NCBI RefSeq assembly: GCF_007860075.1
Contig: NZ_SJPP01000001.1
Coordinates: forward strand, 806,001-870,000
DNA length: 64,000 bases
Source of the DNA: Symmachiella macrocystis
GTDB lineage: Bacteria > Planctomycetota > Planctomycetia > Planctomycetales > Planctomycetaceae
Reading direction: 5' to 3'
The notes beneath the pieces are model-generated. The model was given only the letters and a program-made list of their open reading frames with translations, made no database searches and was not told the DNA's origin. How positions within the stretch are numbered: position 1 is the first letter of the stretch; every line of letters begins with the position of its first letter. The translations under genes were made by a program, and so were the position numbers. Shown here one piece after another: positions 18,262 to 26,044 of this stretch.

Positions 18262-18470
18262 AATAAGACCTGAGGCCTGAGGTAACAGGCATGAGGATAC
18301 GAGTTGTGCACCGGTCTCCCGCCCCGGTCATGTTGTGCGCGGGTCTCCCGACCCCGCACAGCCCAGACCGCAGGTCTCCACCCCCCCCTGCACCACACCC
18401 AGCAAACAACCCCCTCTCACTCCAATTCTGGCCACCGGCCACTAACCACCGGCCACTTTTTTACTGCCTA
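18262..18470. repeat. Dispersed intergenic repeat, copy C
   Basis: GAGGCCTGAGGTAACAGGC, ATGAGGATACGAGTTGTGC, a doubled GGTCTCCCG block, GACCCCGCACAGCCC, CCGCAGGTCTCCA and the 3' block TTCTGGCCACCGGCCACTAA plus T6 and ACTGCC. It has the same order and orientation as copy B and occupies the gap between the large terminase and the portal. Confidence 0.85.
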
Positions 18471-18482
18471 CCGCCAACCGCA

Positions 18483-19952
18483 CTACATACGCCCCACCAA
18501 CAACCACTCCCCCCCCGAAGCCCCTTCTACCGCATGCAAACAAGCCGCTCCCAAGGCAAACGCCCGGTCGTCGTGTTGCCGGCCGCCCACGTGATGATCG
18601 ATGCGACAGCGGCCCGAAGCGGATTGCCGTAACACGACGCTGGCCAATTCCGTCTCCAAATCGTCTCGACCCCACTCAGCATGCAACTCCCCGCACCCGG
18701 CGTACCAACGCACCAGTCGCTGCAAAATCAACTGCCGCAAATTGAGCGCCAGCGCATGGTTGCCTCGCCCCGACAGAAACTCAAACCGCCGCACGTCAAA
18801 CCGACGGCCGAATTTTTGAATCGTGCTCACCAATTGGTATTCGTCGACCACAAAGGTCACCGCATGAAAATCAGCAGCAATGCGTTCGATCCACTCCTCG
18901 ACCCAGGCGACCTCCACCGGCGCATCGGGTTGTGGACGGACCACGTCCATGCGATCCACCACAACCCGCTGCCCCTCGCGATGCACGACCACACCTACTG
19001 TGTAGTCCCGCTTCTCCGCATAGTCGATCGCCGCAATATAGCGACACCCCGGCGCACTCCGGCTCCGCTCCGACAAGACCGTATCGCGGCACGCTTCGGC
19101 TTCGGCCAATGTGACGAATTCTCCACCACCCTCTTGCCAAATGTTGCGCCACAAGCGGTCATAAACGCTGGGCGGTAACAATTCCCGCTGTTCTTGTAAA
19201 TCTTCGTCCCGAATCCACGGGGCACACGGTCCGGCGATCGACGAAAAATACCACGACGAACTCGTCCGCGCCGCCTCACGCACATCCCATTGCCAACCTC
19301 GGCCCACACCAGCGTTTGTCAAAATCGCCAACACGCAGTCACGCTTCTTGGCTGCCGACGAAAACAAGGAATGCCACATATCCGGTCGCGGCCAATGGCT
19401 CAATTCGTCGCACACCACAAAGTCCGGCAACGCCCCCCAGGAACTTTGCACGTCGGAACTAATCACCTCCAACCGGCTACCGGTCCTCCCGTTCACCACG
19501 CCGTGTTGCCGGAATTTGAGAGGCCCACACAATCCCCGATTCAGTCGCACGAACCGTTCGATCGCCTCGAGCAACAACGTTGCCTGATCCAAATCCGCCG
19601 CCGCCACCAAACCATTCACAGCGCTCTGGGCGTACAGCAAAATCCACAACACCTGCGCCGCCATGTCCGACGTCTTGCCATGCCCCCGCGGCCGTTCGAT
19701 ATACGCCCGCCGCACGCCCACAGCACCACCGCGGCCCGCCAACGACATCCACGCCCCGTCCAGCGCCGCGAAATCCGCCGCCTGCCACGCTTCGGTCGCG
19801 TCCCCCAAACAGACCGGCGACCCCGGCCTCAGCCGCAACTGCCGACGAAAATCCGCCGGGCTATACTTCGCCGCCCGCCGCTTGAGCGCCCCGTGCAAGC
19901 GCAACCGGTACCGCAAGTCCCTCCGCTGTTGCCAACTCAAGCAATTCTGCAT
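18483..19952 (-). CDS. Phage terminase large subunit
   Basis: 489 residues. The large terminase is the ATP-driven motor and nuclease that packs phage DNA. Seen: a Walker A-like ERPRGHGKT ending at residue 94, Walker B DFVVCDELSHW with D182 and E183, and a C-terminal RNase H-type nuclease with Asp 310 (AAIDYAEKRD), Asp 370 (FVVDEYQ) and Asp 461/462 (HDDRAFALGA). The catalytic set therefore looks complete. The start ATG lies 92 bases inside the small terminase gene, which is common for terS/terL pairs. There is no sign of a frameshift. It may be domesticated, since head and tail genes are absent. Confidence 0.88.
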   Translation of the reverse strand: MQNCLSWQQRRDLRYRLRLHGALKRRAAKYSPADFRRQLRLRPGSPVCLGDATEAWQAADFAALDGAWMSLAGRGGAVGVRRAYIERPRGHGKTSDMAAQVLWILLYAQSAVNGLVAAADLDQATLLLEAIERFVRLNRGLCGPLKFRQHGVVNGRTGSRLEVISSDVQSSWGALPDFVVCDELSHWPRPDMWHSLFSSAAKKRDCVLAILTNAGVGRGWQWDVREAARTSSSWYFSSIAGPCAPWIRDEDLQEQRELLPPSVYDRLWRNIWQEGGGEFVTLAEAEACRDTVLSERSRSAPGCRYIAAIDYAEKRDYTVGVVVHREGQRVVVDRMDVVRPQPDAPVEVAWVEEWIERIAADFHAVTFVVDEYQLVSTIQKFGRRFDVRRFEFLSGRGNHALALNLRQLILQRLVRWYAGCGELHAEWGRDDLETELASVVLRQSASGRCRIDHHVGGRQHDDRAFALGAACLHAVEGASGGEWLLVGRM

Positions 19953-20307
19953 CGCTCAACCGTTCCAGTTCGTCAACAGCGTCCTCCCCGTCGGCGTCCG
20001 CCTTCCAACTATTGGGCGGTCGGTTGCGCAGCCACAGCGTCATCGCCGGCACGCTCCCCTTCATCGCATGTGTGTAGAGCGCCGCTTCGACATTCTGCGT
20101 CAGCAGTGCCTGCGCATCATCATGATCATCACGAAACTCCGCGCACTCTCGCAGCGTCGTCAGCACCGCCGAATACGGCACGCCCAATTGCGCGCAAATC
20201 AACGCCGGACTCGCCCCCTTCAACAGGAACTGCAGATACGCCTGTTGTTCCGCATCCGTCAACAACCGCAGCCCCACCCGTCGCACCAATATCTCCGCAT
20301 CACTCAT
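19861..20307 (-). CDS. Phage terminase small subunit-like protein
   Basis: 148 residues from ATG 20307, preceded by GGAGGGGG at good spacing; the frame runs on to 20337 but only through a palindrome. The N-terminal half looks like a helix-turn-helix (DAEQQAYLQFLLKGASPALICAQLGVPYSAVLTTLREC), and the sequence AALYTHAMKGSVPAMTLWLRNRPPNSWK near residue 100 is a pattern I associate with phage small terminases, which bind the packaging site and hand DNA to the large subunit. Its 3' end overlaps the large-subunit gene by 92 bases, supporting the call. Confidence 0.75.
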   Translation of the reverse strand: MSDAEILVRRVGLRLLTDAEQQAYLQFLLKGASPALICAQLGVPYSAVLTTLRECAEFRDDHDDAQALLTQNVEAALYTHAMKGSVPAMTLWLRNRPPNSWKADADGEDAVDELERLSDAELLELATAEGLAVPVALARGAQAAGGEV

Positions 20308-20319
20308 CACACCCCCTCC

Positions 20320-20394
20320 GTAGGTCATGCTGTGCATGACGAAACTTTGAGTCGCGACACCTCACCGAAAAACGTCATGTACAGCATGACCTAC
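20320..20394. repeat. 75-base REPIN-like inverted repeat
   Basis: Two 21-base arms (20320-20340 and 20374-20394) are inverted copies with a single mismatch; the outer 14 bases, GTAGGTCATGCTGT, match exactly. The spacer is 33 bases. It lies 13 bases before the start codon of the small terminase and 17 bases after the GNAT stop, a layout typical of paired REP sequences. Confidence 0.75.
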
Positions 20395-20411
20395 CAATTC
20401 TGCCTGTGCCC

Positions 20412-20978
20412 TCAACCCTGCACGTTCACCCGATTATCAAACACATAATAAACCGGCTCCGCATACCGGCTCTTTTCAAATGCCTGTTGCGAGACCAACG
20501 TCTTCCCGCCGTCGGCACGACGTCGCGTCCCCCACAATGTCGAATGCCCCGAACGCGATCGCTCTTGCGGTTGTGACTGCCCCACCCGCACAAATCCCGC
20601 CCGTTCGAAAAACGGATTCACATGCCCCATTTGCGTCAACGTCTCGATCCAAGGCCACGGACACAACTCACAACTCCGCCGCACAAACGAAGCAGCCAGC
20701 CCCGCGCCGCGATACGTCGGATGCAACACCACCCGCGACAAATTAACCAGTTGCCGATTCAGCAATTGCAGCTTCACGCGTGACCACCGTCCCGACATCG
20801 CGAAAAACCGACGCCGATGCCGCAACGAAATCGGCGGACAGGTAAACAGGCAAATCCCCACCGCCCGCTCACCATGCCACAGCACCGTCACAAACCGCGT
20901 CAGCCCGACGCCGTGACTGCGGTAATGCCACCGAGCGAAATGCGGCCAGTCGGATTTGGTCCCGCGACTGATCCACAA
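20412..20978 (-). CDS. GNAT-fold domain, probably the C-terminal half of an ABC-ATPase/GNAT protein
   Basis: 188 residues if started at TTG 20978. The acetyltransferase-type core is visible: VVLHPTYRGAGLAASFVRRS (motif A, with the R/QxxGxG/A-like YRGAGLA), and MGHVNPFFERAGFVRVG at the end. N-terminally, DWPHFARWHYRSHG is a motif I associate with COG2401, proteins that join an ABC-type ATPase to a predicted acetyltransferase domain. The frame stays open upstream of the TTG as KKSVSFGDDLW, reaching back to a run of nine A, where it would connect to the upstream ATPase by a -1 shift; no ribosome binding site is seen for the TTG. I therefore think it is normally made as part of a fusion. Substrate unknown. 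Phage Mu Mom is a GNAT-fold DNA-modifying precedent, but that is analogy only. Confidence 0.7.
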   Translation of the reverse strand: MWISRGTKSDWPHFARWHYRSHGVGLTRFVTVLWHGERAVGICLFTCPPISLRHRRRFFAMSGRWSRVKLQLLNRQLVNLSRVVLHPTYRGAGLAASFVRRSCELCPWPWIETLTQMGHVNPFFERAGFVRVGQSQPQERSRSGHSTLWGTRRRADGGKTLVSQQAFEKSRYAEPVYYVFDNRVNVQG

Positions 20979-21628
20979 GTCGTCGCCAAAGCTGACGCTT
21001 TTTTTTTACGCTCATAGCGGGTGACTTCCGGTGGACCATCCAACGCGCACCGCATATGCAACGTCGGCTGCAGATCAACCAACACATCTTCGTGCGTTGT
21101 CGCCAACAAAAAGCCCGTCGCCGTCTTCCCGGCACGCCGCGCTAAGTTGAAGGCTACCACCTTGGCCAATGTGCGATCCAAAGTCGCCGTAAATTCATCC
21201 GCCATAATCCACAGCGGTTGTTGCGCGAGTGCCAACGCCAAGCGAAATCGATACCGCTGCCCATCGCTCAATTCCGCAGGCCGCCGCAACATCAAAAGCG
21301 CTTCTCCCAAGCCGCACATCGACAACAGCCGCGCCGCCTCCTCAAAGCATCCGCCCAACGATTCCACGAGAATCGCATCTCCCAAATCCAAGGTCTCAAT
21401 GTTCACCACGCCCGGCAATTCGCCTACGACCGCCCGCATCAAACTCGATTTTACCGACCCCGACTCACCCGTAAAACAAACCACGTCGCCCTCTTGAATC
21501 GGCAATTCCAACTCCTCGGCGATCTCATGCCGTCCTGTTTCAAAACCCACCCCAAAATGATCCATCACCGCCGCTGTCCGCAAACTCATCTGTTTGGGCA
21601 AAAACGTGTATCCCACCGAAATTTTCAC
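20900..21628 (-). CDS. ABC-type ATPase domain (COG2401-like), N-terminal half of a split protein
   Basis: 242 residues from GTG 21628, with GGAGG upstream. A soluble ABC-type nucleotide-binding domain: Walker A region TGESGSVKSS at residues 53-62, where the Gly before the Lys is Val; signature LSDGQ at 120-124; Walker B LWIMADEF with Glu 145; H-loop ATTHED with His 179. There are no membrane spans and no permease partner, so it is not a classical transporter. The sequence ADEFTATLDR and THEDVLVDLQP match my memory of COG2401. After residue 210, just behind the KKK encoded by nine A, the frame loses family likeness and runs 32 more residues, while the -1 frame continues into the GNAT domain. 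Confidence 0.75.
   Translation of the reverse strand: MKISVGYTFLPKQMSLRTAAVMDHFGVGFETGRHEIAEELELPIQEGDVVCFTGESGSVKSSLMRAVVGELPGVVNIETLDLGDAILVESLGGCFEEAARLLSMCGLGEALLMLRRPAELSDGQRYRFRLALALAQQPLWIMADEFTATLDRTLAKVVAFNLARRAGKTATGFLLATTHEDVLVDLQPTLHMRCALDGPPEVTRYERKKKASALATTCGSVAGPNPTGRISLGGITAVTASG
20999..21007 (-). promoter_or_regulatory. A9 slippery run: candidate -1 frameshift or transcriptional slippage site
   Basis: On the minus strand CGT is followed by nine A and GCG. The upstream frame reads AAA AAA AAA GCG; slipping back one base gives AAA AAA AAA AGC GTC and then the GNAT frame, open to its stop at 20412. A tenth A in the DNA would give one continuous 400-residue protein. Confidence 0.55.
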
Positions 21629-21895
21629 AGCTCTTCCCTCCTCAAAACAAACTCCAGCATCGTCGCTGAACGATCTTAAAATTGCGCCGCCCGCACAATG
21701 ACCTGCCTCAATGCAGATCGGGCGAATTCGCCAAAAACTGCCCTAGACCTGCTGCGACAATTCTGCGAAATTCCGCCCCTCTCACTCTCTCAGCAATCAC
21801 ACAATCTCTACATCTCTCACTTCAAGCCGCCCTCGTTGCGCCTGGTCTCGCCTCGAATCTTGGCAACCCGGCGAGGCCGCCCGGAGGATCCGTCC

Positions 21896-22183
21896 ATGCG
21901 ACTGTTCATTTTCTCACTGTTCGTGACCGTTTGTGTTTCTTTCACCGGCTGCGGCCTGGTCGATGCCAGCAAAGAAATGACCGACACCACGCTGGGCCTT
22001 TTTGAACCGAATCCGCGCGATTACGACGATGCAGCGCCTATGGTTGCTGAAAATTGGAGTGAATACGGCAAGGACGCACGCTCCGATCGCCCCACCGATA
22101 AACTTGACGACCCGATTAACAAAATGCTGTACAGCGATAAGGCCCGCGCCATTGAACGCAGCGTCGGCTACGAATACAAATAA
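21896..22183 (+). CDS. Small lipoprotein
   Basis: 95 residues from ATG 21896, with GGAGGA six bases upstream; the frame is open to 21698 but the extra part has no such support. The N terminus MRLFIFSLFVTVCVSFTGCG is a lipoprotein signal with a lipobox ending in Cys 19, so the protein should be lipid-anchored outside the cytoplasm. The mature part is short, acidic and probably helical (VDASKEMTDTTLGLF, then DDPINKMLYSDKARAIERSVGYEYK). I do not recognise a family. The metal ATPase begins about 180 bases downstream on the same strand and could share its transcript, but nothing ties their functions together. Confidence 0.7.
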   Translation: MRLFIFSLFVTVCVSFTGCGLVDASKEMTDTTLGLFEPNPRDYDDAAPMVAENWSEYGKDARSDRPTDKLDDPINKMLYSDKARAIERSVGYEYK

Positions 22184-22362
22184 TAGACCGCAACGTAAGC
22201 GGTTGAGACGCTGCCCAGCCTGTGCAGCTTGAAACGACCTCGACACACTGTATTTTTCAACAACGACGCACACACCAGATTCATCTCGGCGCCAAGCTGC
22301 ATTTTCTCTGCCGTGGCTGCGCTGCTCGAACGTGCGACGGCCAAGCCAGCAGGGGCGAGACG

Positions 22363-24537
22363 ATGCAGGGACAACCTGAAGAATCGGACCGCCCGCGCTC
22401 CGTACGGACCGCTCAATTCCGCGTTGCTGAATTGGATTGCGCCGAGGAAATTCGCCAGCTCGAACAGTCTGTGGGCCGTCAACCGGGGATCGTCGAACTG
22501 AAATTCGACATCTTCAAAAACCGCATGACGGCCATCTACGACCAGGCCGTCACCGACCCCGAACAGATCATCACCCGCATTTCCGAAATCGGCATGCGGG
22601 CGCAACCCTGGGCACCGATTTCTGCCCAACACGCCCTCCCCTGGTGGAAACAATGGCCGACTTGGTTGGCGACTCTGTCCGCCGCATCTCTGATTATCGG
22701 CACCACTATTCAATTCACACATGCCGGTGACTCCGCCGCATTGTGGATATCCCGCACCGCCTACATGGCCGCCATTCTCGCCGCCTTATGGCAAGTCGCC
22801 CCCAAAGCCTGGGCTGCGTTGAGCCGCCGCCAACCCGATATGAACCTGCTGATGACGGTCGCTGTGATCGGCGCGATCGCCATCAACGAATGGTTCGAAG
22901 CCGCCACGGTCTCCTTCCTGTTCTGTGTGGCACTTCTGCTGGAACACTGGAGCATGGGCCGCGCGCGACGGGCGATCTCCGCCCTCATGGACCTTTCTCC
23001 TCCCACCGCGCGGCGAATCGATGCCGCAGGAAATGCCGAATCATTGCCGGTCGAAGAGATCGTATTAGGCGCGTTGATCTCTGTCCGTCCCGGTGAAAAA
23101 ATTCCGCTCGATGGCGTTATCCGCTCCGGTCAGTCCGCCATCAACGAAGCCCCCATCACCGGCGAGTCCCGCCCGGTCGACAAACAGCCCGGCCAAGAAG
23201 TCTTTGCCGGCACGATCAATGAAGACGGCGCGCTGGAAATTGAAGTCACGCACATCGCCGCCGACTCCACATTGGCCCGCATCGCGCAAATGGTCGAAGA
23301 AGCCCAAGCCGCCCGCGCGCCCAGCCAACAATGGGTCGAGCGTTTTGCCCAATACTACACGCCCGCGATGATGGCTTTGGCCCTCACCGTGGCGGTCATT
23401 CCCCCGCTGCTCTTTGCCGCCAATTGGAGCGAGTGGATTTACCGTGGACTGGTCGTGTTGGTCATTGCCTGCCCCTGTGCGCTGGTCATCTCCACACCCG
23501 TGAGCATCGTCTCAGCTCTCACAGCAGCTGCCCACCAAGGAGTATTGATCAAAGGGGGGCGGCACCTGGAATCGTGCGCCACGATCCAGACCATTGCCTT
23601 TGATAAAACCGGCACGATCACGGTCGGTAAACCTGTGGTGCAATCCGTTACGCCGTTGAATTCCTATTCTCACAAACAACTTCTTGAAGTCGCCTCCGCT
23701 CTGGAAGCCCAAAGCAGTCACCCCATCGCCAGCGCCATACGGCATTTCGCTGCCGCCGAGGAAATCACCTCCCCCACCGTCGAGGACCACCAGTTGCTCA
23801 GCGGTCGCGGTGTGGTGGGCAACATCGCCGGCGAACCGTATTGGATCGGCAGCCACCGCCTCGTCCACGAACAGGCGGACGAATCACCCGGTGTCCACGA
23901 AAAAGCGATGGAGCTAGAACAGGCCGGCCACTCCGTGATCGCCGTCGGCACCCGTAAACAGGTCATCGGACTCATCAGCGTCGCCGATGCGCCTCGCGAA
24001 ATCGCCGCGCAGGTCCTCGTCTCCCTGCGTGAAGCCGGCGTCAAGCGTATCGACATCCTCACCGGCGATAATCAAGCCACCGCCGAAGCTGTCGCCCAGA
24101 TCATCGCTGCCGATAACGTCAAAGCCGAATGCCTGCCTGAGGATAAACTCAACTACATCCAACAGCTCTCCGCCCAAGGTGAAGGTGTGGCCATGGTCGG
24201 TGACGGCGTGAACGATGCCCCCGCACTGGCCGCTGCCACCGTCGGAATCGCCATGGCAGCCATGGGAACCGACACCGCGATCGAAACCGCCGACGTCGCC
24301 CTGATGTCCGACGACCTTTCGCGAATCCCTTGGCTAATTCGACACGCGCGGCGAACACTCACCATCGTCCGTCAAAACATCGTCTTCGCGCTCGGACTCA
24401 AGGTCTTGTTCATCATCCTCACGCTCTTCGGCGAAGCCACACTCTGGATGGCCATCGCCGCCGACATGGGCGCATCGCTACTGGTCATCTTCAACGGTCT
24501 GAGACTACTCAACGCCGCTGAAAGAAGTGAGGCGTGA
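22363..24537 (+). CDS. Heavy-metal P1B-type ATPase, probably Zn2+/Cd2+ (ZntA/CadA-like)
   Basis: 724 residues from ATG 22363 (a weak AGGGGCG precedes it; the frame is open to 22222). It exports a divalent metal ion from the cytoplasm using ATP. N-terminally there is one metal-binding-like domain with DCAEE at 25-29 in place of the usual CxxC, a variant known in CadA-type pumps. Further along: TGES, the metal-path CPC in ACPCALVIS, the phosphorylated Asp in DKTGTIT, SSHPIASAI with the P1B His-Pro pair, and GDGVNDAPAL. The last spans contain AADMGASLLVIFNGLRLL; the DxG there is typical of the P1B-2 (Zn/Cd) group. It stands alone; no metal-sensing regulator is adjacent. Confidence 0.92.
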   Translation: MQGQPEESDRPRSVRTAQFRVAELDCAEEIRQLEQSVGRQPGIVELKFDIFKNRMTAIYDQAVTDPEQIITRISEIGMRAQPWAPISAQHALPWWKQWPTWLATLSAASLIIGTTIQFTHAGDSAALWISRTAYMAAILAALWQVAPKAWAALSRRQPDMNLLMTVAVIGAIAINEWFEAATVSFLFCVALLLEHWSMGRARRAISALMDLSPPTARRIDAAGNAESLPVEEIVLGALISVRPGEKIPLDGVIRSGQSAINEAPITGESRPVDKQPGQEVFAGTINEDGALEIEVTHIAADSTLARIAQMVEEAQAARAPSQQWVERFAQYYTPAMMALALTVAVIPPLLFAANWSEWIYRGLVVLVIACPCALVISTPVSIVSALTAAAHQGVLIKGGRHLESCATIQTIAFDKTGTITVGKPVVQSVTPLNSYSHKQLLEVASALEAQSSHPIASAIRHFAAAEEITSPTVEDHQLLSGRGVVGNIAGEPYWIGSHRLVHEQADESPGVHEKAMELEQAGHSVIAVGTRKQVIGLISVADAPREIAAQVLVSLREAGVKRIDILTGDNQATAEAVAQIIAADNVKAECLPEDKLNYIQQLSAQGEGVAMVGDGVNDAPALAAATVGIAMAAMGTDTAIETADVALMSDDLSRIPWLIRHARRTLTIVRQNIVFALGLKVLFIILTLFGEATLWMAIAADMGASLLVIFNGLRLLNAAERSEA

Positions 24538-24575
24538 GGGGACAGGCTTGAGGGTTGGGACGCCCGACCCTTCCC
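24528..24575. repeat. Dispersed intergenic repeat, 5'-end fragment F
   Basis: GTGAGGCGTGAGGGGACAGG, CTTGAGGGTTGGGACGCCCG and ACCC match the opening blocks of the family. It overlaps the last codons of the metal ATPase gene. Confidence 0.5.
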
Positions 24576-24607
24576 ACTGACCACGCTCCCCAGCCAAACA
24601 GCGCACG

Positions 24608-24643
24608 AAAAAAGGGAGCCGGACGACTTGCGTCACGGCTCCC
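24608..24643 (-). terminator. Rho-independent terminator of the YTV gene
   Basis: GGGAGCCG at 24614-24621 pairs with CGGCTCCC at 24636-24643; on the minus strand the stem is followed by TTTTTT. It lies 37 bases after the stop codon at 24680. Confidence 0.85.
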
Positions 24644-24679
24644 TGGTTCATCATCTATTACTCAAAAACTGCGTCGCGA

Positions 24680-26044
24680 TTAGGCTTCAGCGCCTGGATT
24701 CGGTGCAGCTTCGGGTTCCGCTTCCGGCTCGGGAGCCGGTTCTGGAGCGGGTTTTTCCGTTTCGTGCGTTTGCGGAGCTCCGCCAACGCTACAGTTGCCA
24801 TCGGCACAGCCACCACCGCAGCTCGAACACCCACTGTTGCAGTTGGTCGGGCAAACGGTCGTCGGAACCATACGGCAGACTTCATAGGCAACCTGCCGCG
24901 GCACACAACGAGCAACGCAACGAGTACGCGTCTCGGCGACTTGGCGAGGCACCATTTTGCAAACTTGGAAAGTCCGGGTGTACGGCACTTTCTTGGCCAC
25001 ACAGTAAGGAACTTTCTTCACATGCGTTTCCGTAACCATTTTGCAGGTCCGGACAGGAACCGTGCAGACCCGTTCTTCGCGGACCATTTTGCAGGTGCGA
25101 ACCGGAACTTGACGTGATTTGGTTTCGCAAACCCAACGGCAAGTGCGAACCGGCACTTTGCAGGTCCGTTGTTCGCGAACCATGCGACACGTCCGCACGG
25201 GCACTTTTTCGACAATAGTCTCAGGAACGTACCGGCAAACTTGAACCGGGCAGCTTTGCCGCACGACTTCGCATTTGTAGGTCGTACAGGGAACTTGGCA
25301 CTGAACCGTTTGCGGGCACCAAACACGTTTGCACGTGTAATGTCCCGGGCACTGCACCATGCAGACCCGCGGGCAACCGCATTCGTCCGTCACGCAACGC
25401 CGTTGAACCGGACCAGGCACATAAACCTGCTCGGTTTTCCAGCAACCGGTCTGTTTCGTCACCGTACGATAAGTCGTCACCGGTTTGCGAACCGTGTAGC
25501 AACGTTCTCGGTTGACGGTTTCGACAACGCGTTTCATCACCGTGCGACGACACTCTTTTTCACAGGTTTCCCACACAGGTCGGCACACCGTGTAAGTGCG
25601 TTCGCATTCCGTCGTTTCCCAAACCGGGCGACGAACGGTGTAGTTGCACTGCTTGTACGAGGTTTCCCAAACGGGTTTGCAGACCGTGTAACGACGTTCC
25701 ACTTGGGTCGTCTCGTAAACCGGACGGCAAGTCGTGTAGGTGCAATCCCGTTCGTGTTGCTCCATAACCGTCTTGTAGCAAGTCTCTTGGCGATCTTCGA
25801 CCTGACGATCATAGACCGTCTTGTGGCACGTGTACTCTTCCTGCTCATACACCGTTTCATAAACGGTCTTGTAGCAGGTCTGCCGCTCCACCTTGCAAGC
25901 TGTATAACAGCAAGAAGGCTGGCAGGCGGCTGTCGGGCAACAGTTGTACCCAGCTGCACCGCAATAATTACCGGCTTCAGCAAATGAACCGCTTCCGCAG
26001 AATGTGGCAAGGGCTACCACCATTACTGCCCAATTGATCTTCAT
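24680..26044 (-). CDS. Secreted cysteine-rich YTV-repeat protein
   Basis: 454 residues from ATG 26044, with AAAGGAGA upstream. A signal peptide ending near FAEAGN leads into a cysteine-rich part built of short repeats of the type YTVCKPVWETSYK and, further on, VPVRTCRMVREQ. The first matches the YTV repeat defined from the planctomycete Rhodopirellula (Pfam YTV); the second is a related, shorter repeat of about 14-18 residues. Around 50 Cys are spread evenly, suggesting a disulfide-linked wall or surface network. The tail is Cys/Gly-rich (CNSGCSSCGGGCADGNC) and then Pro/Glu-rich. It has its own terminator and a long upstream region, so it is probably abundantly and separately expressed. The function is structural by inference only. 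Confidence 0.88.
   Translation of the reverse strand: MKINWAVMVVALATFCGSGSFAEAGNYCGAAGYNCCPTAACQPSCCYTACKVERQTCYKTVYETVYEQEEYTCHKTVYDRQVEDRQETCYKTVMEQHERDCTYTTCRPVYETTQVERRYTVCKPVWETSYKQCNYTVRRPVWETTECERTYTVCRPVWETCEKECRRTVMKRVVETVNRERCYTVRKPVTTYRTVTKQTGCWKTEQVYVPGPVQRRCVTDECGCPRVCMVQCPGHYTCKRVWCPQTVQCQVPCTTYKCEVVRQSCPVQVCRYVPETIVEKVPVRTCRMVREQRTCKVPVRTCRWVCETKSRQVPVRTCKMVREERVCTVPVRTCKMVTETHVKKVPYCVAKKVPYTRTFQVCKMVPRQVAETRTRCVARCVPRQVAYEVCRMVPTTVCPTNCNSGCSSCGGGCADGNCSVGGAPQTHETEKPAPEPAPEPEAEPEAAPNPGAEA

Noticed and set aside
16620-18470. CRISPR-like or telomere-like array suggested by repeated short phrases
   Set aside because: The repeated blocks differ from each other, have no equal spacers and no cas genes nearby; they are two copies of one long mosaic repeat.
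19290-20448. Two long plus-strand frames (349 and 261 codons)
   Set aside because: They are antisense to both terminase genes and have the Pro/Arg/His-rich composition typical of shadow frames in GC-rich DNA.
25169-25987. Plus-strand frame of 272 codons
   Set aside because: Antisense to the YTV repeats; the apparent repeats in it simply mirror those of the real gene.
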